From Sphingobacteriales bacterium (lineage in GTDB: Bacteria > Bacteroidota > Bacteroidia > Chitinophagales > JADIYW01), in assembly GCA_016699615.1 (NCBI GenBank), contig CP064984.1:310001-374000 (forward strand): a stretch of DNA of 64,000 bases, in the 5' to 3' direction. This document shows, piece after piece, positions 35,880 through 44,853 of the stretch. Under the pieces are notes generated by a model. The model ran no database searches and was not told where the DNA came from. It worked only from the letters and a program-made list of their open reading frames with translations. The number at the start of each line of letters is the position of its first letter. Positions within the stretch are counted from its first letter, which is position 1. The translations under genes were made by a program, and so were the position numbers.

Positions 35880-37758
35880 GTTTTACATTAATTTCTACTA
35901 AAGCATCATCTAACAAAGTGCGCATAGCAAGCTCGAAATCTGTTTTTGCTAAATGAGTGTTTGGCATTATTTGTTGTATTGGTATAAAATTATCATTTAA
36001 TTTTGAAATGATAGTTGCTCTTGAGTTTTTCATATTTTCTTCAAAGCTTTGTTGATGCTTTGCATTCAAACAAATATCGCATCTACCACAAGCTAACTCA
36101 TTATCACCAAAGTAATTGCAAAATATTTTTTGTCTGCACATTTCTTTACTATCAATGTACAACAACATATTTTTTAGTTGGTCGTAGGCAACCTTTTTTC
36201 TTTCATTTATATAATTTATATTAAAATATAGATTATTTTCATGCAATCTTTCTTCTAAAAGAAATAATTCTGGTGTATCTGATTTTTCTTCGTAATACAA
36301 TATTTTCTTTTTTGCTAATATGCGTAATTGCTGTTTCAATTCATCAATATTTATCTTTAGCATATTGGCAATATCTTTCTCATTGATTTTAACATATTGT
36401 GTCAGTATTCCACCATAGGCACGCAACAATGATTTGATTAAGGCATCGTACTGTGCATTTGCAACTTGAAATTTATATAATTCTAGATAATCTACAGCAA
36501 ACATTATTCTAGATGGCACAAAAACTTCTTCATTAAATTGAATGTAATTTTCTTGTGCCAAAAACTTTAGTGCATAATATACTGTTGATGATTTGTAATT
36601 ATACTGTTCGCAAAATTCGTATAAATTAAAACGATAGGTTGTAAATTTTCCACTACCTAATGCAATTCCAAAATAATTAAAAATAGAATTATATATTTTT
36701 TTTACCTCATCTATATTTGGAAACTTCTCTTCAATTTTTGCCTCTAAATTTTCTTTATCATTTTCTGTGTACAATGCAATTGCATAAGATTTTCTACCAT
36801 CACGTCCTGCTCTTCCTGCTTCTTGATAGTATGCTTCTAAAGTTTCTGGTATATCTAAGTGTACAACAAAACGTACGTCTGGCTTATCTATGCCCATTCC
36901 AAATGCATTGGTACAAACAATTACTTGTGTTTTATTGTTTATCCAATTTTCTTGTTTTTTACTTCTAAGTTCATTTGTTAATCCTGCATGATAATAATCT
37001 GCACTCACTTTATTTTGTATTAAAAACGAAGCAACTTCTTTTGTTTTATTTCTATTTCTTACATATACAATTCCACTACCTTTTATTTTAGAAACAATTT
37101 CTAATAATTTATTTTGCTTTGCAACTTCTTGTCTTACACTAAATACTATATTTTGTCTTAAGAATGATTTTTTAAATACTGATGAATTTTTAAAGTTTAA
37201 TTTTTCTTGAATATCATTTTGTACTTGTGGTGTTGCACTTGCAGTAAGAGCAAGTATTGGTACATCTTCATGGTATTTTCTAATAGCTGCAATTTCTAAA
37301 TATGGTGGTCTAAAATCGTAGCCCCACTGTGAAATGCAATGTGCTTCATCTACAGCAATAAGATTTACTGGCATTTTCTTAAATCTTTCGATAAATAATT
37401 CTGTTTTTAATCTTTCTGGAGAAACGTATAATATTTTATAATATCCAAAAACAGCATTATCTAATATGATATCAATTTCTTTATAACTCAAGCCAGAAAA
37501 GATAGCTGCTGCTTTTATATCTCTTTTTTTTAGCTGAAATACTTGGTCTTTCATTAATGCAATAAGTGGAGAAACAACAATGCATATGCCATCTTTCATT
37601 AATGCTGGAATTTGAAAACAAAGTGATTTGCCACCGCCAGTTGGCATTAATGCAAGCGTATCATTTCCATCAATAATATTTTGTATTATCTTATCTTGTG
37701 GTGCTCTAAAAGCATCATAGTTCCAATACTTTTTTAATATTTCTAACGCATCTTGCAT
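35860..37758 (-). CDS. recQ: ATP-dependent DNA helicase RecQ, short form
   Basis: 632 residues. Helicase motifs: Walker A MPTGGGKSLCFQ near 38, motif II VDEAHCISQWG near 140, ALTASATP near 168, and motif VI QEAGRAGRDGR near 320. A RecQ zinc-binding module follows with a Cys set (CRQKIFCNYFG, CGRCDIC) near 560-590, but it is displaced and no HRDC domain is evident. This shorter architecture is common as a second RecQ in Bacteroidota. The enzyme unwinds 3'-tailed duplex DNA in repair. Confidence 0.92.
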   Translation of the reverse strand: MQDALEILKKYWNYDAFRAPQDKIIQNIIDGNDTLALMPTGGGKSLCFQIPALMKDGICIVVSPLIALMKDQVFQLKKRDIKAAAIFSGLSYKEIDIILDNAVFGYYKILYVSPERLKTELFIERFKKMPVNLIAVDEAHCISQWGYDFRPPYLEIAAIRKYHEDVPILALTASATPQVQNDIQEKLNFKNSSVFKKSFLRQNIVFSVRQEVAKQNKLLEIVSKIKGSGIVYVRNRNKTKEVASFLIQNKVSADYYHAGLTNELRSKKQENWINNKTQVIVCTNAFGMGIDKPDVRFVVHLDIPETLEAYYQEAGRAGRDGRKSYAIALYTENDKENLEAKIEEKFPNIDEVKKIYNSIFNYFGIALGSGKFTTYRFNLYEFCEQYNYKSSTVYYALKFLAQENYIQFNEEVFVPSRIMFAVDYLELYKFQVANAQYDALIKSLLRAYGGILTQYVKINEKDIANMLKINIDELKQQLRILAKKKILYYEEKSDTPELFLLEERLHENNLYFNINYINERKKVAYDQLKNMLLYIDSKEMCRQKIFCNYFGDNELACGRCDICLNAKHQQSFEENMKNSRATIISKLNDNFIPIQQIMPNTHLAKTDFELAMRTLLDDALVEINVKHEVRKK

Positions 37759-37815
37759 TATGGTAAAAATAGTTAAGATATTAGAATATCTAGTAATTAA
37801 TTAGATAATAAATCT

Positions 37816-37823
37816 TAAATTTG
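37816..37823 (+). promoter_or_regulatory. Putative -7 box abutting the start codon
   Basis: TAAATTTG ends one base before the ATG at 37825. If used, transcription would begin at or within the first codons, and the in-frame ATG at 37828 could be the real, leaderless start. No clear -33 TTG is seen. Confidence 0.4.
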
Positions 37824-37824
37824 T

Positions 37825-38325
37825 ATGATGAAAAGCACAATTAAATATGTATTAATAGTATTAATTATATTATCATTTATAATTTATAAGTTTGTGTTTT
37901 TAAAATATATACCAGATGTGCCTATTGCAGCAACAAAATTACAACTAGAAGATGGAAAGATACTTGATGTAAATAGTTTGAAAGGACAAGTATATATTGT
38001 ATCATTTTTTCAATCTTGGTGTGGTGATTGTAGAAGAGAAATTCCAGAACTCGAAGCATTACAAAAAAATGTAGGTGGTAAGAAATATCTTAAAATCTTA
38101 ATGATTTCTGATGAATCTTTTGAAAAAATTCAACAAGTAAAAAATATATCAAAAGCAAATTTAGATTTTTATCAATCATCAGAAAAATTGAAAGATTTGG
38201 GCATTAGAAGATATCCGACAACCTATTTGATTAATAAAAATGGAAAGACTGTTGAAGCAAAAACAGAGCATATATTTTGGAACAACGAAGAAAATATAGA
38301 TATAATTAAAAAACTAAATCAATGA
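37825..38325 (+). CDS. Membrane-anchored thioredoxin-like protein (TlpA/ResA type)
   Basis: 166 residues. One N-terminal membrane helix (VLIVLIILSFIIYKFVFL) is followed by a thioredoxin fold with the active site FFQSWCGDCRREIPEL near 72 and the cis-proline RRYPTTYLINK near 130. It is expected to reduce disulfides outside the cytoplasm. Its stop overlaps the start of the next gene by four bases. Confidence 0.86.
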   Translation: MMKSTIKYVLIVLIILSFIIYKFVFLKYIPDVPIAATKLQLEDGKILDVNSLKGQVYIVSFFQSWCGDCRREIPELEALQKNVGGKKYLKILMISDESFEKIQQVKNISKANLDFYQSSEKLKDLGIRRYPTTYLINKNGKTVEAKTEHIFWNNEENIDIIKKLNQ

Positions 38326-38798
38326 GTCTACGAGAAGCCTTACAACATAGTTTTGATGTGTGTCATCAAGATGAGAATTTTATGGAATACAATGCAAGAG
38401 AACAATTTCTGGCATTTGTATTTACATACATACAAACACTAGAAAAAGAAAGAGCGAAATTTATACCTATTCTTCAATCAAGAAATAATTTTATTATGAT
38501 GAATAATGAAGTAAAAAATTTGAGTATTGATTTTAGCAACTATGCAAACAATGTAATAGACTATGGCAAACAAACTGGCGAAATCATAGACAGACCATTT
38601 GTAGGTAGATATTACGAAAAAACATTGTGGTTATGTTTATTGCAAATACTAAATTTTTGGTCTAGAGACAACAGTAATAATAAAGAAGAAACAGATGTGA
38701 TTATTGAAAAATCAGTTCATTTTACATTTGACTTATTTCTACCAAATGCAATAGATTCTGGCATAGATTACGTGCAATTTTTAATTCAAAAAAGATAA
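38322..38798 (+). CDS. TetR C-terminal-like helical protein without DNA-binding domain
   Basis: 158 residues, entirely helical by eye. NAREQFLAFVFTYIQTLEKER near its start and the ending VHFTFDLFLPNAIDSGIDYV resemble the ligand-binding half of Bacteroidota TetR-family regulators. The usual N-terminal helix-turn-helix of about 50 residues is missing and cannot be recovered upstream, because the thioredoxin-like gene occupies that DNA. It may be a ligand-binding or COQ9-like lipid-binding protein; family membership is tentative. It meets the DUF389 gene tail to tail with no spacer. Confidence 0.6.
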   Translation: MSLREALQHSFDVCHQDENFMEYNAREQFLAFVFTYIQTLEKERAKFIPILQSRNNFIMMNNEVKNLSIDFSNYANNVIDYGKQTGEIIDRPFVGRYYEKTLWLCLLQILNFWSRDNSNNKEETDVIIEKSVHFTFDLFLPNAIDSGIDYVQFLIQKR

Positions 38799-40096
38799 TT
38801 ATCGTACTGAATAAGCAACTACAACTTCTGCTTTCAGTCTTTCTTTCAACCATAATTGTAGTTTATCTAGCTCATCCTTTTTTAGGATAGTATTACTATT
38901 ATATAAACATACAACTATACTATACTTTTCATTTCATTACCAATATCTATTTTATGTGTAGCTAATGATATTGAATTGATTTGAGGAAAGAATACTTTAA
39001 TTTCATTGAGAATTGGTTCTGTATTTAAATTATACATTGCCAATTCTTCTTTTAGCTGTTCTATTTGTTTGTCTTTGCTTTCAATATTATTAACATAAAA
39101 CTCATTCAATTCATTGATATTAGTTTCTTCGGGTAGTATATCTTGTTTTACATTTAATTGCAAATCTTTTAAACCAAATTTCAATAAATCTTCTTTCAAT
39201 GATGCTATTTCATCTGCTGTAAATTGTTTGTTTAAGCAAGCTACGTCTAATGTTTTGGGTGTTGATTTTAAATTAATTTTTTTATATATAATTGTATAAT
39301 CTTTGTCAGAAAATTCTTGATTGATGAATTTTTCTACATTCTGACTATATCTTTTTTCTTCAAATAAGCTATATGCAAAATACAAACTTGGCAATATCAT
39401 TATCAGCGTAAGCGCATATACAATATTTCTAACCATTTTTTCACGCTTAGGCTCAATGTAGGTATAGGTTGGGTACTTAAGGTATTTTACAATAGCAAAC
39501 GTAGCAATAGCAATAAACACACAATTGATTGCATATAGAAAAAGTGCGCCAAAAAAATAACTAATATTTGATATGGCTAAGCCATAGCCAGCAGTACATA
39601 ATGGTGGCATTAATGCCGTAGCAATTGCAACACCAGGAATTGGATTGCCTTTTTCTGTTCTAGTAATTGCAATGGCACCTACTACGCCACCAAAAAAAGC
39701 AATCAATACATCATATATATTTGGTGATGTTCTTGCTAATATTTCTGATTGTTCTTCTTTGAATGGAGAAATTAAAAAATAAAATGTTGATACCAATAAG
39801 CCCAACAATGTAGCTATTAGTAGATTTTTTAATGATTTTTTTAGTAAAGGGAAATTAAACGTACCTAAGGCAAATCCTGTTCCGATAATTGGTCCCATGA
39901 GTGGAGAAATTAGCATTGCACCAATTATTACTGCAGTTGAGTTTACATTTAAGCCAACCGAAGCAATTAGTATAGCACATGCTAATATCCAAAAGTTTGA
40001 ACCTCTAAAACTTGTATTGGCAATTACGTTCTCAAGAACTTTGTCTTTGTCTTCTTCGCCAGAATGTAAGTTTAAAAATTCCTGAATTTTTCCCAT
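38799..40096 (-). CDS. DUF389 membrane protein, frame broken by 1-base deletion near C-terminus
   Basis: The first frame ends at 38915 and gives 393 residues: an N-terminal soluble part, then about six membrane helices containing the DUF389 signature GAMLISPLMGPIIGTGFALG near 58, and a C-terminal soluble region. The frame stops early after GNEMKSIV. In the next frame the sequence continues KYSIVVCLYNS to VVVAYSVR and stops at 38799, flush with the convergent gene. Restoring one base in the four-T run at 38926-38929 gives a 432-residue protein. Function of the family is not established. Confidence 0.85.
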
Positions 40097-40100
40097 ATTA

Positions 40101-41519
40101 TTATTGAATATTATTGGCTAAATCTATTGCTTTGTTCAATGCATTTAGTTTATTCTCCACTTCTTGAAGTTCACTTTCGGGAACTGAATCTGATACAACA
40201 CCAGCACCAGCTTGGAAAGTGAGTAAATTATCCTTGCTTAAAAATGTTCTTATCATAATGGCATGGTTAAAATCTCCATTAAAATTAAACCAACCAATTG
40301 CTCCACCATAAAAATTACGTGATGTATTTTCAATCGAATCTATCAATTGCATTGCTTTATATTTTGGTGCGCCACTCAATGTGCCAGCAGGAAAAGTATC
40401 GCCAAACATTTTTATTTTATTTGCATTTTCATCAATAAAACTTGATACTTTGGATACCAAATGAATAACGTGCGAATAGAATTGTACTTCTTTGTACACT
40501 TCAACTACTGTATCTTTTCCATTGCGAGACAAATCATTTCTTGCTAAATCTACTAGCATAATGTGTTCCGCATTTTCTTTTTCATCTTCTGATAATTGTT
40601 GCGCTAATGCTGCATCTTTTTCGTCATTGCCTGTTCTTCTAAATGTTCCTGCAATTGGATGAATTGTAACTTTATTATCTTTTATAATTAATTGAGCTTC
40701 TGGTGATGAACCGATTAATCTAAAAGCATCAAAATCAAAATAAAAACAATATGGTGATGGATTGATACTGCGTAATGCTCTGTATAAATTAAAATCATCG
40801 CCATTATATTTCTTTTGAAACTGTCTAGATAATACAATTTGAAATACATCGCCACGGAAACAATGTTCTTTGCCTTTTTTCACCATATCAATATATGTGA
40901 CATCATCTACATTTGATGTTTTTGTATCTAAAGATGAAAAAGCTTCTAATTTTGATGTTGTATTTCTAAGTATATTCTCAATATCATCGAAAGATAATTT
41001 GCTTTTTAATTCACAATTATCAATATCATTCTTTATAATATATAATTCATGATTAAAATGATTGAATGCTATGATGTATTGATAAATAAAATATTGCGCC
41101 GTTGGTAATGTTTTATTTTGATGTTGCAATTGTATATCTTCAAAATGCTGAACAACATCATAAGTCATATAGCCAAATAATCCATTGCTAATGCAATGTT
41201 GTATTGGTGTGGTGTAGTTTGAAAATGATTGTATAAATTGATTGATATTTTTTTCTAATGAATTATGCGCTTTATCAATTGTAATTTCTTCTGTATGTTG
41301 GTTTGGATATTGTGCTGTAAAAATATTTTGCTCTAGCTTGAAACCCGCAATTGCATCAAAACAGATGTAAGAATAATTATGTTCATCACCATGATAGTCT
41401 GAACTTTCTAGTAAAATTGTATTTTTAAATTGTTGACGCAATTGCAGATAGATACTTACTGGCGTAACCATATCTGCTAATATTTTTTTATAGGTAGTAT
41501 TGAATTTAAAATTTGACAT
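40101..41519 (-). CDS. trpE: Anthranilate synthase component I
   Basis: 472 residues, normal TrpE length. The chorismate-binding domain has PIAGTFRRTGNDEKD near 287, LVDLARNDLSRNG near 320, FPAGTLSGAPK near 370, and the end motif GAGVVSDSVPESE near 440. TrpE converts chorismate to anthranilate using ammonia delivered by TrpG. No trpG or other trp gene is beside it, so it is either split from its operon or belongs to a related enzyme such as PabB; the N-terminal region fits TrpE better. It sits five bases upstream of the DUF389 gene. Confidence 0.86.
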   Translation of the reverse strand: MSNFKFNTTYKKILADMVTPVSIYLQLRQQFKNTILLESSDYHGDEHNYSYICFDAIAGFKLEQNIFTAQYPNQHTEEITIDKAHNSLEKNINQFIQSFSNYTTPIQHCISNGLFGYMTYDVVQHFEDIQLQHQNKTLPTAQYFIYQYIIAFNHFNHELYIIKNDIDNCELKSKLSFDDIENILRNTTSKLEAFSSLDTKTSNVDDVTYIDMVKKGKEHCFRGDVFQIVLSRQFQKKYNGDDFNLYRALRSINPSPYCFYFDFDAFRLIGSSPEAQLIIKDNKVTIHPIAGTFRRTGNDEKDAALAQQLSEDEKENAEHIMLVDLARNDLSRNGKDTVVEVYKEVQFYSHVIHLVSKVSSFIDENANKIKMFGDTFPAGTLSGAPKYKAMQLIDSIENTSRNFYGGAIGWFNFNGDFNHAIMIRTFLSKDNLLTFQAGAGVVSDSVPESELQEVENKLNALNKAIDLANNIQ

Positions 41520-41651
41520 TGTTATTAAAGATGCATTTAAGCATTAAAAATAACCAATCTCAATTAAAAAAAATAACCTACATATTATTTTTAAGATAAT
41601 TATAGAATTGCTAGCTGTAAATTATTACTTCAGATTTGAGTATTTGTAAGC

Positions 41652-43166
41652 TTAAAATCCAACTAAAATTTCGTAATTGCCTTCAACACTTACTTCTGCA
41701 AGATAGCCACCACTTACTTTATTTAAAGTATGGCTTTTCACATTAGTTCCAGTAATAATTGGTGTTCCGAATCTGTCTGGTATCCAAAGTATGGTGTTTC
41801 CTGCTTTAGTACTATTTGCTTTTAGCTGCATTTTTCCTGTTAATGGATCTGATTCCAAGAATGTTGGATAACCCACAATTGCATTTGGTCTTGTTCTGCT
41901 TAATACGTTTAAGTATGCTGTTTTTAATCTTCCTGTGTATTTCCCATTTACATCAGTTTCTGCCATTGCCATTTCTGTTGCTGGATAGTTATTACCAGAA
42001 AAATCTATTACATGAGGATCGCCTGGTGCTTGTACCCAACTCCAAATGGTAGAACTATGAAAATATTGGTCTTCTTTTTTTGCAAAACGAATTAATTTGG
42101 GAACTGCAGTTGTTGTATCTTCAAAGAAACCATATTCGCCCATTAGCATTCCAGTTTCGTATCCTCTAGAGAAACTTTTTAATAAATCATAACCAAATTC
42201 TACTGTCAATGCATAAGAAATTGCTTCGAAATATGAATGTGGTGCAAAGCAAATATTTTCTATTTCAGTAAATGTAGATGATGGCACAAATGGTATTGGT
42301 TGTCCATCCCAAGAAACTGTCATCTCAAAAAACAAAGTATGTTCTAATAAATTATTTGCCTTTTCTACATCTCTTATGGATGTTCCAAGTTTATTGTAAA
42401 AATTTCCAAGTTTTACTACTTCAGCAAACAAATCTGCACCATTGCCTAAGCTTGGTTCATTTATCATATCATAACCTAATACATTTTCGTAATTTGCAAC
42501 TTGCTTTACAAGTTCTGTCCATGCATTAATGCATGCATCTTGAATGCCATCAGTATTATCCCAAAAATGTTGGAAAGCTTGCACTACTGCTTTGCTTGTT
42601 TCTCTTCCGCCAACGCCACCTGAAGTTTGCATACATGTTGGCTTATCATCAGTAATAACAGCCCAAGCTGGTGCGCCATCCCAACCTTTTAATGGATTCT
42701 CACAATTTTCGCTTGGTTGCGAAAAAATAAATTTACTGTACGCATCTTGGTGCATATCTACTAAAACATAGATATTGTGTTTTGCTGCATCTTCAATGGC
42801 TTGTTTTATTTTATTGATATATGCTTGATTGTATTGTCCTTTTGTTGGCTCTAACATACTCCAATTGAACACCAAACGAATGCAATTAAAACCATAAGAT
42901 GCCATGATTTCAAAATCGTTGGCACTATATTCTTTTACTGTAGCAACATCTGAATTTGCTTGCCAATAATCGCCAAGCACATTATAATTTGCACCACGAA
43001 GAATAACATATCTGCCTTGTTGATCGAAAATGCCTGCCTGTTTTCCTCTTGCTGCGTATAATAATTTAGAATTGCTATTGTTTGTAGTTGTGTCATCGCT
43101 TTCTTTTTTGCAACTAGCGAATGCTACTATTATTAAAATAAAATAAAATATTTGTTTATTCATCAT
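41652..43166 (-). CDS. GH5 family lipoprotein, endoglycoceramidase-like
   Basis: The ATG at 43166 is preferred over a TTG two codons earlier, which overlaps a promoter box. The product has about 504 residues. A lipoprotein signal ends in VAFASCKKE. The barrel shows GFNCIRLVFNWSMLEP near 93, VLVDMHQDAYSKF near 135, the acid/base YDMINEPSLG near 238, and the probable nucleophile in MGEYGFFED near 345. WDGAPAWA and CMQTSGGVGG are reminiscent of endoglycoceramidases, which cut the glycan from glycosphingolipids. A C-terminal beta domain of about 80 residues follows. Substrate is inferred. Confidence 0.82.
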   Translation of the reverse strand: MMNKQIFYFILIIVAFASCKKESDDTTTNNSNSKLLYAARGKQAGIFDQQGRYVILRGANYNVLGDYWQANSDVATVKEYSANDFEIMASYGFNCIRLVFNWSMLEPTKGQYNQAYINKIKQAIEDAAKHNIYVLVDMHQDAYSKFIFSQPSENCENPLKGWDGAPAWAVITDDKPTCMQTSGGVGGRETSKAVVQAFQHFWDNTDGIQDACINAWTELVKQVANYENVLGYDMINEPSLGNGADLFAEVVKLGNFYNKLGTSIRDVEKANNLLEHTLFFEMTVSWDGQPIPFVPSSTFTEIENICFAPHSYFEAISYALTVEFGYDLLKSFSRGYETGMLMGEYGFFEDTTTAVPKLIRFAKKEDQYFHSSTIWSWVQAPGDPHVIDFSGNNYPATEMAMAETDVNGKYTGRLKTAYLNVLSRTRPNAIVGYPTFLESDPLTGKMQLKANSTKAGNTILWIPDRFGTPIITGTNVKSHTLNKVSGGYLAEVSVEGNYEILVGF

Positions 43167-43169
43167 TAC

Positions 43170-43177
43170 CAAATATA
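43170..43177 (-). promoter_or_regulatory. Putative -7 box next to GH5 start
   Basis: The minus strand reads TATATTTG and ends four bases upstream of the ATG at 43166 (seven from the ATG at 43163), again implying an almost leaderless transcript. No -33 TTG is clear. Confidence 0.4.
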
Positions 43178-43259
43178 ATTAACTTAAGTGAATAATCATT
43201 ATTTTTGGTTAATTATTTTTAACTAAAAAATAAATTACACTTTTTAATATACAAAAATA

Positions 43260-44168
43260 CTATTTCATAAATCTTGGATGGTGCATTGTTAATGAAGAAC
43301 GCAAATAATCTTGGTCTAAGTGTGTGTAAATTTCAGTAGTTGTGATGGAAGCATGACCTAACATTTGTTGCACTGCACGCAAATCTGCGCCACCTTCAAT
43401 TAAGTGTGTAGCAAATGAATGTCTGAATGTATGTGGACTAATATTTTTTTGTAAATTGATTTGTTCTGCCAAAGACTTTATGATATAAAAAACCATGACT
43501 CTACTCAATGGTTTTGCTCTTCTATTTAGAAACAAGAAATCTCGATATTTTTCTTCTATGTTCATTCCATTTCTGGTGTGTTCTATATAAATTTTTATAT
43601 ACTTGATAGCGTCGTAGCCTATTGGAATTAATCTTTCTTTGTTGCCTTTTCCTATTACTCTTACAAACTCTACATCGAAATATAAATGAGATATTTTTAG
43701 ATTTATAAGCTCTGACACACGCAAACCACAGCTATACAATGTTTCCAACATAGCTTTGTTTCTTATATTTTCTTCTTTTGATAAATCTAGTGCTGCTATC
43801 AATTGTTCTATTTCATAAAATGATAGTGTGTCTGGAAGTTTTTTACTCAACTTTGGTGCTTCTAATAATGTAGAAACATCAGTTTGAATATAATTATCTA
43901 ACAATAAATATTTAAAAAATGCTTTTATACCTGAAATTATTCTTGCTTGGCTCCTATCACCCAAACCTAAGTCATGTAAATGTGCTATAAACTGTTCTAG
44001 TATATTTAAGGTAAGCTCTGATGGTTCTGCACTAAATTTATTTAGCACTAGATATTGTTCTAATAACGCAATATCATGTAAGTATGCACTAATTGTGTTT
44101 TTAGATAGTGATTTTTCAATATTTAGGTATGCAGAAAAATTAGAAATATGGTGTTTCCACAAACTCAA
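43260..44168 (-). CDS. xerD: Tyrosine recombinase XerD-type
   Basis: 302 residues, full length. The N-terminal SAM-like DNA-binding domain covers residues 1-95 (YLNIEKSLSKNTISAYLHD). The catalytic domain holds R in YSCGLRVSELINL near 150, K in VIGKGNKERLIP near 175, H-R in HTFRHSFATHL near 245, H in LGHASITTTE near 270, and the nucleophile Tyr in IYTHLD near 280. It resolves chromosome dimers at dif together with a partner. No mobile-element genes flank it, so it is taken as the housekeeping Xer recombinase. Confidence 0.92.
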   Translation of the reverse strand: MSLWKHHISNFSAYLNIEKSLSKNTISAYLHDIALLEQYLVLNKFSAEPSELTLNILEQFIAHLHDLGLGDRSQARIISGIKAFFKYLLLDNYIQTDVSTLLEAPKLSKKLPDTLSFYEIEQLIAALDLSKEENIRNKAMLETLYSCGLRVSELINLKISHLYFDVEFVRVIGKGNKERLIPIGYDAIKYIKIYIEHTRNGMNIEEKYRDFLFLNRRAKPLSRVMVFYIIKSLAEQINLQKNISPHTFRHSFATHLIEGGADLRAVQQMLGHASITTTEIYTHLDQDYLRSSLTMHHPRFMK

Positions 44169-44200
44169 ATTATTTATATTTATATATTATAATATATATT

Positions 44201-44773
44201 TTAAGCATATTTTCGTTCCAGAATAATTTGTGCCAAAACTAAGTCTTTAGTATTTAGAACACTGTCTTTAATTTTTATTTGGCGATTTGCATTAGAATTA
44301 CCTTCTAAGTGACTGCCAATTTCATTATTTATTTTAGAACTATTGTAAATATCAGCTGTTTCTATACTTTCAACTTTACCACTAAGAATATTCTCTATTT
44401 TCTCATCATATTCTATTGAAGATTGATAGTCTTTCGTTTTATGAAGTACATTCGCTTGTTTCTTATTATAATTTTGAGCTACAGTAGATTATCTTTCAAC
44501 TTGTTTTGGTTTTTGAACTTCTTTTACAACTTTTGTCTTTTCGTCTAAAACTTTAACATCAGGTAGTTTATTTGCTTCAGCCTTTTTCGTTTGTGTGGTT
44601 TGTGCATTATCTACCAATTCTTTTAGAATTTCGTCTAGCGTTTTTTCAGGTTTTCTTTTATTTATTGGCTTTATAGGCTCGTTTTTGCCATTTTCTGTAG
44701 CATTTTTTATGCCTTTATTATAAGCTCTGTATAAATAATAACCAATAAGACCAATTATGTACAACCATTCCAT
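44201..44773 (-). pseudogene. Hypothetical protein gene with in-frame TAA
   Basis: Starting at the ATG at 44773, the frame gives 94 residues: a short hydrophobic N-terminus (EWLYIIGLIGYYLYRAY), then a Lys/Glu/Pro-rich linker. It stops at a TAA at 44489-44491. The same frame continues without another stop for 95 codons, from STVAQNYNKKQANV to DLVLAQIILERKYA, ending at 44201. Together they make about 190 residues in the usual layout of a conserved Bacteroidota protein: membrane anchor, low-complexity linker, conserved end AQIILERKY. The second half has no ATG of its own. Either a point mutation or an error created the stop. Confidence 0.72.
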
Positions 44774-44816
44774 AATTCAAATATAATAAAAGATTGATAC
44801 ACCAACAATAAAATGC

Positions 44817-44847
44817 TTGTACAATTTTTTCATTTTTGGTATATTTG
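44817..44847 (+). promoter_or_regulatory. Promoter of smc (TTG, 20 bases, TATATTTG)
   Basis: TTG at 44817-44819 and TATATTTG at 44840-44847 are separated by 20 bases, matching the Bacteroidota -33/-7 layout. The -7 box ends six bases before the smc ATG at 44854, so the transcript has almost no leader. This is the best-supported promoter in the window. Confidence 0.6.
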
Positions 44848-44853
44848 TAGGCT

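Noticed and set aside
43260..44168. Phage or island integrase
   Set aside because: Length, motif set and housekeeping neighbours fit a chromosomal XerD and no attachment site or phage gene is near.
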